Assembly: GCA_024641805.1 (NCBI GenBank)
Contig: JAHECJ010000227.1
Coordinates: 1-5,021 of the forward strand
Reading direction: 5' to 3'
Source of the DNA: Desulfococcus sp.
GTDB taxonomy: Bacteria; Desulfobacterota; Desulfobacteria; Desulfobacterales; Desulfosalsimonadaceae
Length of the DNA: 5,021 bases
Below, in pieces: positions 1 to 5,021 of the stretch; position 1 is the stretch's first letter, and the number at the start of each line of letters is the position of its first letter. A program made the translations under genes and the position numbers. Below the pieces are notes generated by a model, which did no database searches, was not told where the DNA came from, and was given only the letters and a program-made list of their open reading frames with translations.

Positions 1-84
1 GGCTTTTGGGTTCATGGCAATCCTTTGCAATGTTTCTGATAAAATCGTTGTAGGGTTGCTGTTTGCTTTAACGCACGGGCCGAA

Positions 85-110
85 ATCCTAATAAGTATGA
101 ATTTTAGGAT
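85..110. repeat. 7-bp inverted repeat
   Basis: ATCCTAA at 85-91 and TTAGGAT at 104-110 are perfect reverse complements separated by 12 bases. The left arm overlaps the TAA at 89-91 that would end a plus-strand frame running in from the left edge. No T-run follows, so it is not a standard intrinsic terminator; it could be a weak hairpin or a protein-binding site. Confidence 0.4.
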
Positions 111-117
111 CATAAGT

Positions 118-169
118 AAAATTTCATATCCGATCAAGGAAAATCGATTTTTTATGTCTGTGAAATTTT
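118..169. repeat. Nested AT-rich palindromes
   Basis: AAAATTTCA (118-126) and TGAAATTTT (161-169) form a perfect 9-bp inverted repeat. Between the arms lies a perfect 12-bp palindrome, AAAATCGATTTT (140-151), whose centre is within about 2 bp of the centre of the outer repeat. The left arm can alternatively pair with TATGAATTTT at 96-105, with one bulged base. AT-rich DNA produces such repeats easily, but the near-shared centre is notable. A terminator for an upstream gene or a protein-binding site are both possible. Confidence 0.4.
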
Positions 170-222
170 TATTTGATTATTAAGGGATGTTGCTCAGTGT
201 TTTGTGGTACCTGAAAAAATGC

Positions 223-251
223 TTGACAAGAGACATGGTGTCGCTTAATTT
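223..251 (+). promoter_or_regulatory. Sigma-70-type promoter for the operon
   Basis: A perfect -35 hexamer TTGACA (223-228) is followed after 17 bp by TAATTT (246-251), which keeps the three most conserved -10 bases (T1, A2, T6). Transcription would start near 258, giving a leader of about 225 nt before the hydrolase. The -35 match is strong and the -10 is mediocre. The interleaved palindromes support this as a regulated promoter. Confidence 0.55.
228..246. promoter_or_regulatory. Operator half 1, palindrome in promoter spacer
   Basis: This is an imperfect 19-bp palindrome, AAGAGACATGGTGTCGCTT, centred at 237. Seven of its nine base pairs match, and the core is GACA-TGG-TGTC (232-242). It fills the -35/-10 spacer, so a bound dimer would block RNA polymerase. 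A near-identical core recurs at 255-265. The size and symmetry suit a TetR-family dimer, and a TetR-type regulator is encoded in the same operon. That this protein binds here is inference. Confidence 0.5.
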
Positions 252-271
252 GGAGACATCGTGTCACTAAA
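249..271. promoter_or_regulatory. Operator half 2, palindrome at the start site
   Basis: This second imperfect palindrome is centred at 260, with core GACA-TCG-TGTC (255-265) and outer arms TTT/AAA; eight of eleven pairs match. It shares the GAGACAT-N-GTGTC pattern with the copy at 231-242 and sits over the predicted transcription start. The centres are 23 bp apart, about two helical turns, so two dimers could bind side by side on nearly the same face of the DNA. Confidence 0.5.
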
Positions 272-393
272 GTTTTTTAATAACGAAACTGAAAAACAAC
301 AAAAGAATTGGATGGGCACATATTCTTATCCGCGGGCGGATAAAATCCCGCATCAAAATGAAGCCAAAATCATCTTACCAGGAGGCAAACACC

Positions 394-498
394 ATGGAAT
401 TCATCAATCACACGCTGGCAAGGTGCCGCGGAGAAATTTTTGAAGGCAACATGGCATTGCTCTATTTCACAGAAAGGAGACTGACGTGGACGAACTGA
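394..498 (+). CDS. 34-aa leader ORF or gene remnant
   Basis: An ATG at 394 follows a strong AGGAGG (380-385) with 8-nt spacing, the best ribosome binding site in the leader. The 34 codons end at TGA 496-498, so the ORF runs through the hydrolase ribosome binding site and overlaps its GTG start by 13 nt. The product starts MEFINHTLARCRGEIFEGNM and ends with a charged, Trp-containing tail (ERRLTWTN), with no clear domain. The arrangement allows translational coupling to the hydrolase. The N-terminus resembles, from unaided memory, the start of small membrane proteins with an ...GEIFEG... motif; if so, this is a truncated remnant lacking the membrane segment. Whether it is expressed as a functional peptide is unknown. 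Confidence 0.4.
   Translation: MEFINHTLARCRGEIFEGNMALLYFTERRLTWTN
473..479 (+). promoter_or_regulatory. RBS supporting the GTG start at 486
   Basis: AAAGGAG lies 6 nt upstream of GTG 486. No in-frame ATG with a better site lies upstream, and the resulting N-terminus (MDELKINGIEF) matches the usual first beta strand of alpha/beta hydrolases. The GTG start is therefore well supported. Confidence 0.7.
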
Positions 499-1250
499 AA
501 ATCAATGGAATCGAATTTGCAGCAGGCAGCTGGCCTTTGAACCCGGATCTCGACACCATCGTATTTATTCACGGCTCCGGCGGCACAAACATCTTATGGC
601 AAGCGCAGGTGGAATCACTTGCCGGTAAAGTAAATACCGTTGCCCTGAACCTGCCCGGCCATGGCAGCAGTGACGGCTCCGGAATGGACCGGATGGTGGA
701 TTATGCCAAAAGCGTGTCCGAATTCATAACTTCCATCGATGCCCGGAAGCCTGTGGTCTGCGGCCTCAGCATCGGCGGGGCGATTGTTCTTCAACTTTTG
801 ATTGATGAACCGGATAATTTCAAAGCCGGTATTGTGGTCAATGCCGGTGCGAAACTGAAAGTGATGCCCCTCATATTCGAAACCATCGAAAAAGATTTTA
901 CGGGATTTGTCGACTCCATGTATTCATTCGGAGTTTCTCAAAAAACCGACCCGGCAAAACTCAAACCCCTGGCAGACAGTATGCTGGCATGTCCGCCGGA
1001 AGTTGCGCTCAAGGATTTCTCCGCGTGCGACGCCTTTGATGTCCGGGATAAATTGCATGCCATCAAAGCGCCGGTGCTGGTGATGACGGCATCTGATGAT
1101 ATGTTGACGCCGGTCAAGTATGGTCAGTTTCTGGCGGATCAGATTGCAACTGCAGGCATGGTCACTATTGAAAATGCTGGGCATTTGTCCCCGGTTGAAC
1201 GGCCGGATGACGTTGCGCAGGCGATTCTTTCTTTTATAAGAACACTATAG
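486..1250 (+). CDS. Alpha/beta hydrolase
   Basis: This 254-residue protein is a single-domain alpha/beta-hydrolase-fold enzyme of normal family length. It has the oxyanion-hole motif HGSGG (residues 29-33), the LNLPGHG strand/loop (55-60 region), the nucleophile elbow GLSIGG with Ser95, an acid in the SDDMLTP loop (probably Asp205) and a terminal AGH with His233, so a complete Ser-Asp-His triad is visible. Residues of about 125-185 form the variable lid that sets the substrate. There is no signal peptide, so it is cytoplasmic. The family includes esterases, thioesterases, lactonases and C-C hydrolases acting on ring-cleavage products, and the sequence does not decide between them. It is the first main gene after the promoter and is followed 20 nt later by the TetR-type regulator. 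Co-transcription with an AOR-family enzyme suggests it supplies or consumes a carbonyl or acid intermediate, which is inference. Confidence 0.92.
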   Translation: MDELKINGIEFAAGSWPLNPDLDTIVFIHGSGGTNILWQAQVESLAGKVNTVALNLPGHGSSDGSGMDRMVDYAKSVSEFITSIDARKPVVCGLSIGGAIVLQLLIDEPDNFKAGIVVNAGAKLKVMPLIFETIEKDFTGFVDSMYSFGVSQKTDPAKLKPLADSMLACPPEVALKDFSACDAFDVRDKLHAIKAPVLVMTASDDMLTPVKYGQFLADQIATAGMVTIENAGHLSPVERPDDVAQAILSFIRTL

Positions 1251-1270
1251 GCTTCGGTGGATTTGAAGAA

Positions 1271-1915
1271 ATGACCTGGGAAAGAGCCAGAAGCGAAGAA
1301 CAAAAAGAGCAGCGAATTACCGGGATCATCGAGGCCACCGCACGTCTGTATGAAACGCACACCTTTGAAGAGATTACCTTTGTCCTTATTGCCAGGGAAG
1401 CAACATTTACACGGTCCAACCTTTATAAATACTTTAATTCAAAGGAAGAAATCTTTTTGGAGTTTTTAAGGCACGATATTGTGCTTTGGCGAAAAGCGGT
1501 CCTTTCAAAGTTTTCACCTGGTAAAATCCTTTCAGTAAAAGAATTCGCGTCCGCATGGGTCAATCTTCAGCTCAGGCACGAAAGGCTCCTTAAATTGATG
1601 GCCATTTTGCATAATGCATTGGAAAAAAATGTATCCATTGAAAAGCTGACGGAATTTAAGCGCGGCGCAAAAGAAGAGCTATTCACCCTGGCAGAATTTT
1701 TATGCAATCTTTTTCCGAAATTGACCATTGAAAAAGCTGCCAATTTTCTGGAATTGCAGCTGGCCGCGGCTATTGGCTTGTTTCAGATGACGGATTTATC
1801 CGAAACGCAGCAGCGGATTCTGGAAGATCCTGAATTTACGGTTTTAAAACTGGACTTTGCCGCCTCTTTCCAGGAGACGGTGGAATACATATTAAAAGGG
1901 ACATTAAGCGGTTGA
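1271..1915 (+). CDS. TetR/AcrR-family transcriptional regulator
   Basis: This 214-residue protein has the size and layout of a TetR-family dimeric regulator. Residues of about 15-61 form the DNA-binding domain, with helix-turn-helix region EEITFVLIAREATFTRSNLYKYF (about 33-55, given as its limits) and the family hallmark S-N-L-Y-K-Y-F-x-S-K-E-E-I. Residues of about 65-210 are helical and would bind a ligand and form the dimer; their sequence does not identify the ligand. The ATG at 1271 has only a weak purine-rich site (GAAGAA), consistent with low expression or coupling to the hydrolase 20 nt upstream. It most likely represses its own operon through the two GACA-N3-TGTC palindromes at 228-271. 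The ligand may be a substrate or product of the hydrolase or oxidoreductase. Confidence 0.92.
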   Translation: MTWERARSEEQKEQRITGIIEATARLYETHTFEEITFVLIAREATFTRSNLYKYFNSKEEIFLEFLRHDIVLWRKAVLSKFSPGKILSVKEFASAWVNLQLRHERLLKLMAILHNALEKNVSIEKLTEFKRGAKEELFTLAEFLCNLFPKLTIEKAANFLELQLAAAIGLFQMTDLSETQQRILEDPEFTVLKLDFAASFQETVEYILKGTLSG

Positions 1916-1971
1916 TGAAAAAGACAGAAAAAAAATGTGCTCAAAAAGCTGATAATTCTCATTTTCTAAAA

Positions 1972-1978
1972 GGGGGGG
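1972..1978 (+). promoter_or_regulatory. Poly-G ribosome binding site
   Basis: A run of seven G residues, three bases before the ATG at 1982, is the only Shine-Dalgarno-like element for the Fe-S protein gene. It can pair with the CCUCC of 16S rRNA only partly through G-U and G-C pairs. Homopolymeric G tracts are prone to slipped-strand length change, which would alter the spacing or strength of this site. Confidence 0.5.
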
Positions 1979-1981
1979 ATA

Positions 1982-2710
1982 ATGAAAGAAAAAACACCAG
2001 GTGAAAAAAATCAACGCCCATCGGCATTGGATGGAAAGCCGCTTTCCCGACGGGAGTTCATCAGCCGGGTGGCTGTTGGCGGCGGCGCATTTGTGCTGCT
2101 GTCGGGGTGCAGCCGGTGGGTGCTTCCCGGGCCCGATGACAAGGCAAGAGAGAGAATTTACGAATATATTGCTGTGGATTACACCAAATGTACCGGATGC
2201 CGCACCTGTGAGGTGGTCTGCTCTGCATTCAACAACCCGGTTTCCTTAGACGGCCAGATGATGCCCGGCCCCGGAAATCCGGCCCTGTCCAATATTTATG
2301 TTCATTCCTTTAATCCGGATGTCAGTGCCCCGGCCGTATGTGCCCGCTGCGCGGATACGCCTTGCGTGAATGTCTGCCCTGTGGACCCGGACCCGGTGAC
2401 CGGCCGAAGGGCTCTTTTCCGGAATGAAAAATACGGTACCATAGCCAACGATCCGGACCGATGCATCAGTTGCGGAAGCTGCGCGGATGCCTGCCGCGCC
2501 GAGAGTGTGGGGATTCTGGCTCCCCATCCGGAAACCGGTCGCCCCATGCGCATGTGCACCCTGTGTGACGGCGATCCCCAATGCGTCAGCGCTTGTCCTT
2601 ATAATGCCTTGTCCCTGATACGCATCACTTCGGACCAGCCGTATTACAGGATGTCACCCGAAGAAGTCGCCAAAGAACTCAGCAAACGCTGGTATGATTT
2701 ATCCGCTTAA
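1982..2710 (+). CDS. Tat-signal ferredoxin-like protein, four [4Fe-4S]
   Basis: This 242-residue electron-transfer subunit belongs to the DmsB/HybA/NrfC-type family. The N-terminus carries a twin-arginine motif SRREFIS (22-28), a hydrophobic stretch (30-40) and a lipobox LSGC with Cys43, so it looks like a Tat-exported lipoprotein. Four cysteine groups follow: C70-C73-C76-C80, C120-C123-C128-C132, C161-C164-C167-C171 and C192-C195-C201-C205. These 16 ligands suit four [4Fe-4S] clusters in the cross-paired arrangement of this family. The C-terminal tail (about 216-242) is free of cysteine and there is no membrane anchor helix. The stop overlaps the ribosome binding site of the AOR-family gene, so the two are almost certainly co-translated and form a complex in which this protein passes electrons to or from the tungsten enzyme. 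The Tat signal is unexpected for a partner of an enzyme family that is normally cytoplasmic. A retained escort-type signal not leading to export is the alternative. Confidence 0.9.
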   Translation: MKEKTPGEKNQRPSALDGKPLSRREFISRVAVGGGAFVLLSGCSRWVLPGPDDKARERIYEYIAVDYTKCTGCRTCEVVCSAFNNPVSLDGQMMPGPGNPALSNIYVHSFNPDVSAPAVCARCADTPCVNVCPVDPDPVTGRRALFRNEKYGTIANDPDRCISCGSCADACRAESVGILAPHPETGRPMRMCTLCDGDPQCVSACPYNALSLIRITSDQPYYRMSPEEVAKELSKRWYDLSA

Positions 2711-2715
2711 GGAGG
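2709..2715 (+). promoter_or_regulatory. Strong RBS overlapping the upstream stop codon
   Basis: AAGGAGG begins within the TAA stop (2708-2710) of the Fe-S protein gene and lies 7 nt before ATG 2723. It fixes the start of the AOR-family gene and indicates tight translational coupling of the two subunits. It is much closer to consensus than the sites of the hydrolase, regulator or Fe-S protein genes. Confidence 0.8.
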
Positions 2716-2722
2716 AGATAAT

Positions 2723-4561
2723 ATGGGCAATACACAAGCATCCGGGTACCATAAGATATTGCTGGATATAAACCTGACCACCGGAGAAATCAAACGCACC
2801 CAGATTCCGCAGAAAGATATTGAACATTTTATAGGCGGTCGAGGCCTGGGTATGAAAATTCTGTGGGACCGTCTTCAAAAACCGGGCATTGACGCCCTTT
2901 CCCCAGAGAACCCGCTGATGTTTATGCCCGGACCGTTTTCCGGATTTCCCATTCCGTCGGCCTCCCGGACGGTGGTCGTAACCAAATCCCCCTGTACATC
3001 GCCGGAAACATCGCCTTACCCGCAAGCTTCGACGGTCAGTTATTCCAATATGGGCGGTTTTTTGGGTCCGGAAATCCGGTTTGCCGGTTATGACGGCATC
3101 GTGATTTCCGGAAAGGCGGCGACGCCTTCATATATCGTCATTGAAGACGACCGTGTGGAAATCAGGGATGCCAAAGCGTTTTGGGGCATGAAGACCGATG
3201 CCTTTGACAAAATCCTGATCAAGGAACTCAACAACCAGCGGTTCCAGACCTGTTACATCGGCCCGGCCGGAGAGAATCTGGTGTCTTATGCCTGCATCCT
3301 GCATACTACTGCCAGGGCGGCCGGTCGGGGCGTCGGCGCGGTCATGGGGTCCAAAAATCTAAAAGCCATTGCCGTCAAAGGCACCGGCATGCCCAATGTG
3401 GCGGATCTTGAGGCATTCAACAAAAGCTTAAGTGATGTCCGGAGCGTGTTTAAAGGACTGACCGGCGGACTGCTCACCGGTTTCTGGCGGAAAGCCGGTA
3501 CCGCCGCCGCCCTCCAAATGTTGAGTGATGATGGTCTCATGGCGGTGAAAAACTACCGGGAAGGAACTTTTGCAGAGATTGATAAAATCAATGCCAAAGT
3601 CGCCCGGGAAAAAGCATGGGTGCGGGATTTTGCCTGCTATTGCTGCTGTCTGGCCTGCAAGAAAAGCGGGGCGATCAAGGACGGCCAGTATAAGACCATC
3701 GTGCATGACGGTCCGGAATATGAAACCGGCACCATGTTCGGCGCCAACCTGATGATTTCCGATTTCAATGGCCTGATGAAATCGATCTATGACGGGGATG
3801 ACCTGGGAATGGATATCATCTCCGCGGGAAATGTCATGGGGTTTTTAATGGAAGCCCGTGAAAAAGGATATGTCACACAATCCGATCTGGACGGCATTGA
3901 CCTGTCCTGGGGAAACGTGGACGCCGTGCTTTCAATGCTTGATAAAATATCCCGCCGTGACGGAATCGGTGATCTGGCGGCCAACGGCGTCAAGGCGACA
4001 TCGAAACAGGTGGGCCGGGACAGTGAAAAATTCGCTATTCATGTCAAGGGACTTGAACTGGCTGCCCATAATATCCATGCTAATCCGCCCCGGGCGCTTT
4101 GCTATGCCACATCCAACCGGGGCGCCTGTCATCTGAGCGGTGACAATATTGCGCACCAGAATTTCGTGGCGGCAGTGGATTCATTAGGTTTATGCCTGTT
4201 CGCATCCGATCACAACAAGTGGATGATGCCCGGCATTTCCAGCAAAAAAATGGCCGACCTGCTCACATCCATCACCGGTGTTGAATACGATAGGGATAAA
4301 TTCATGGAAGCCGGAGAGCGGGTCTTTAATCTCGAGAAAATGTTCAACCTCAGGGAAGGGTTCACCCGGGCAGATGACTGGCTGCCGGACCGTTTTTTTG
4401 CCGAACCGTTTACCATGGGACCTGAAAAAGGGGCTAAGCTCGATAGAAAAGAATTTACGGAAATGATGGATAAATTTTACACAGAAAGGGAGTGGGATCC
4501 CAAAACCACACGGCCCGCTGATGAAAAACTTGAACAGCTTGGACTTGGCTTTACAATCTAA
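2723..4561 (+). CDS. Aldehyde:ferredoxin oxidoreductase family, tungsten-pterin enzyme
   Basis: This 612-residue protein spans the full length of the AOR family, whose members hold a bis-pterin tungsten centre and one [4Fe-4S] cluster and typically oxidise aldehydes to acids with ferredoxin as acceptor. Visible hallmarks are the N-terminal strand and IGGRGLG (37-43), GPAGEN (180-185), GRGVGAVMGSKNLKAI (201-216), the cluster motif C305-x2-C308-x3-C312, GPEYET (330-335), the pterin motif D359-x2-G362-x-D364, SNRGACH (464-470), and D486-x2-G-L-C491, which supplies a second pterin contact and the fourth cluster cysteine. No signal peptide is present. Extra cysteines C307 and C309 sit inside the cluster motif. 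Relatives include AOR, FOR, GOR, WOR and the benzoyl-CoA-reducing BamB, and the substrate cannot be assigned. The adjacent Fe-S subunit replaces or supplements free ferredoxin. The symbol aor would be a guess at function, so it is left blank. Confidence 0.93.
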   Translation: MGNTQASGYHKILLDINLTTGEIKRTQIPQKDIEHFIGGRGLGMKILWDRLQKPGIDALSPENPLMFMPGPFSGFPIPSASRTVVVTKSPCTSPETSPYPQASTVSYSNMGGFLGPEIRFAGYDGIVISGKAATPSYIVIEDDRVEIRDAKAFWGMKTDAFDKILIKELNNQRFQTCYIGPAGENLVSYACILHTTARAAGRGVGAVMGSKNLKAIAVKGTGMPNVADLEAFNKSLSDVRSVFKGLTGGLLTGFWRKAGTAAALQMLSDDGLMAVKNYREGTFAEIDKINAKVAREKAWVRDFACYCCCLACKKSGAIKDGQYKTIVHDGPEYETGTMFGANLMISDFNGLMKSIYDGDDLGMDIISAGNVMGFLMEAREKGYVTQSDLDGIDLSWGNVDAVLSMLDKISRRDGIGDLAANGVKATSKQVGRDSEKFAIHVKGLELAAHNIHANPPRALCYATSNRGACHLSGDNIAHQNFVAAVDSLGLCLFASDHNKWMMPGISSKKMADLLTSITGVEYDRDKFMEAGERVFNLEKMFNLREGFTRADDWLPDRFFAEPFTMGPEKGAKLDRKEFTEMMDKFYTEREWDPKTTRPADEKLEQLGLGFTI

Positions 4562-4578
4562 ATAATCAGAAAATTATT
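4561..4578. terminator. Weak AT hairpin between convergent genes
   Basis: AATAAT (4561-4566) and ATTATT (4573-4578) form a perfect 6-bp inverted repeat with a six-base loop in the 12-nt gap between the two convergent stop codons. The stem has no GC pair, and CTTGTTTT follows on the plus strand. It is the only terminator-like element in the gap and it is weak; Rho-dependent ending or antisense overlap is equally likely. Confidence 0.25.
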
Positions 4579-5002
4579 CTTGTTTTACCTTAAACCAGGT
4601 CTTGACTCTCTTGTTAAGTGCTGCCTTGTCTTCGTCAGGCAGATTGTTGGCGAATGGTGCAACCCGGATCGAAACGGTAATTCCATCACCCCAGGGCCAC
4701 CACGCGCAACACATTAGAAAATGCTGATTCGGCTCTGAAGTAAAAAAAAGTTGCCCCGGCATGAGGCCTCCAAAGTGGCTGATGGCATTCAGAACAACAT
4801 CAGGAGCGTTTTCAGTATTTGAATTGTCCCAGATAGTTTTCAGGTGACGACCCAGAGACAATTGGATATCATCTTTGTCCTTTGTTTCGCATGTGGCCAA
4901 AACAGCCTCAAACCGGTCGTCCCACTTCCATGTCAATCTCTCCTGAAATGTGCTTATTAATTCCATGCAAATTTTTTCAATGCTTGTAATGAAATCGTCC
5001 AT
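4574..5002 (-). CDS. Hypothetical protein, 142 aa
   Basis: I do not recognise this 142-residue protein. It is soluble by appearance: no signal peptide, no membrane helix and a mix of charged segments. The N-terminal half is predicted helical with acidic and lysine clusters (for example ETKDKDD at 39-45). The middle holds a hydrophobic, aromatic-rich patch CCAWWPWGDG (98-107) followed by a likely beta strand ITVSIRV, then a helical basic C-terminus (KRVKTWFKVKQE). The start has a GGGAGA site (5013-5008 on the minus strand) five bases before the ATG, which supports it as a real gene. It points towards the AOR-family gene with a 12-nt gap and is not part of that operon. An in-frame or overlapping upstream minus-strand gene may lie beyond the right edge, since no promoter is visible in the 19 bases available. 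Confidence 0.75.
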   Translation of the reverse strand: MDDFITSIEKICMELISTFQERLTWKWDDRFEAVLATCETKDKDDIQLSLGRHLKTIWDNSNTENAPDVVLNAISHFGGLMPGQLFFTSEPNQHFLMCCAWWPWGDGITVSIRVAPFANNLPDEDKAALNKRVKTWFKVKQE

Positions 5003-5021
5003 GATGTTCTCCCGGGTTAAG

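Larger units (their letters stand above)
1..222. other. AT-rich left flank, no confirmed gene
   Basis: No complete gene is visible here. Two edge possibilities exist and exclude each other. On the plus strand, a frame open from position 2 to a TAA at 89-91 encodes 29 mostly hydrophobic residues (FGFMAILC, then IVVGLLFAL), which could be the end of an upstream membrane protein. On the minus strand, an ATG at 15-13 lies five bases after an AAAGGA (26-21) and could start a divergent gene reading M-N-P-K-A off the edge. Neither has enough sequence to decide. The rest, about 85-222, is AT-rich and carries several inverted repeats, listed separately, suggesting an intergenic terminator or regulatory region. 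Confidence 0.5.

Noticed and set aside
261..443. 60-codon plus-strand ORF from GTG 261
   Set aside because: Its start lies within the second operator palindrome at the predicted transcription start, with no ribosome binding site, and the overlapping frame from 394 has a far better start.
924..1419. Minus-strand frames opposite the hydrolase and regulator
   Set aside because: Both plus-strand genes have full family motifs; the antisense products have no motif or start signal.
1916..1981. Separate promoter or terminator between the regulator and Fe-S genes
   Set aside because: A TTGATG at 1912 has no acceptable -10 at proper spacing, no GC hairpin is present, and no GACA-N3-TGTC palindrome recurs here.
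1915..2004. 29-codon ORF starting in the regulator stop (TGATG) and running into the Fe-S gene
   Set aside because: The product is a lysine-rich string from A-rich spacer DNA with no ribosome binding site of note; probably chance.
2246..2581. Minus-strand open frames of 111 and 85 codons opposite the Fe-S gene
   Set aside because: They lie antisense to a gene with 16 well-placed cysteines and show no recognisable domain; they are shadows of GC-rich codon use.
2699..3025. 108-codon minus-strand frame opposite the start of the AOR-family gene
   Set aside because: It is antisense to conserved AOR N-terminal sequence, and its protein is low-quality and Arg/Gly-rich at the start.
1..5021. CRISPR array, tRNA, insertion sequence or phage genes
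   Set aside because: No regularly spaced repeats, cloverleaf-like segment, transposase motif or phage protein was found on either strand.

Overview
The window looks like chromosomal DNA from a strictly anaerobic bacterium, most likely a Desulfobacterota (sulfate-reducer-like) lineage. The main reason is a tungsten-type aldehyde:ferredoxin oxidoreductase (AOR) family enzyme next to a Tat-targeted four-cluster Fe-S protein, in moderately GC-balanced DNA with AT-rich gaps. The taxonomic call is inference; there is no rRNA or marker gene here.

Layout. Positions 1-222 are AT-rich with no convincing gene; they hold nested inverted repeats and possibly a gene end or start at the left edge. A promoter-like TTGACA-17-TAATTT element lies at 223-251. 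It is interleaved with two copies of a palindrome of the form GACA-N3-TGTC whose centres are 23 bp apart, and this is probably the operator of the TetR-type regulator encoded downstream. A leader of about 220 nt follows. It contains a 34-codon small ORF (394-498) with a strong ribosome binding site, whose end overlaps the GTG start of the first main gene. Four same-strand genes follow: an alpha/beta hydrolase (486-1250), a TetR-family regulator (1271-1915), a Tat-signal, lipobox-bearing ferredoxin-like protein with 16 cluster cysteines (1982-2710), and an AOR-family tungsten-pterin oxidoreductase (2723-4561). Gaps between them are 20, 66 and 12 nt. A convergent, unrecognised 142-aa protein (4574-5002, minus strand) closes the window.

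How it may work. The regulator probably controls its own operon through the paired palindromes and may respond to the substrate or product of the pathway. The hydrolase could release a carboxylic acid or carbonyl compound from an ester, thioester or C-C bond. The AOR-family enzyme would oxidise an aldehyde, or in reverse reduce an acid or another activated substrate, exchanging electrons with the Fe-S protein. The main puzzle is location: the Fe-S partner carries a twin-arginine motif and a lipobox, while the catalytic subunit has no signal of its own. The substrate cannot be read from the sequence.
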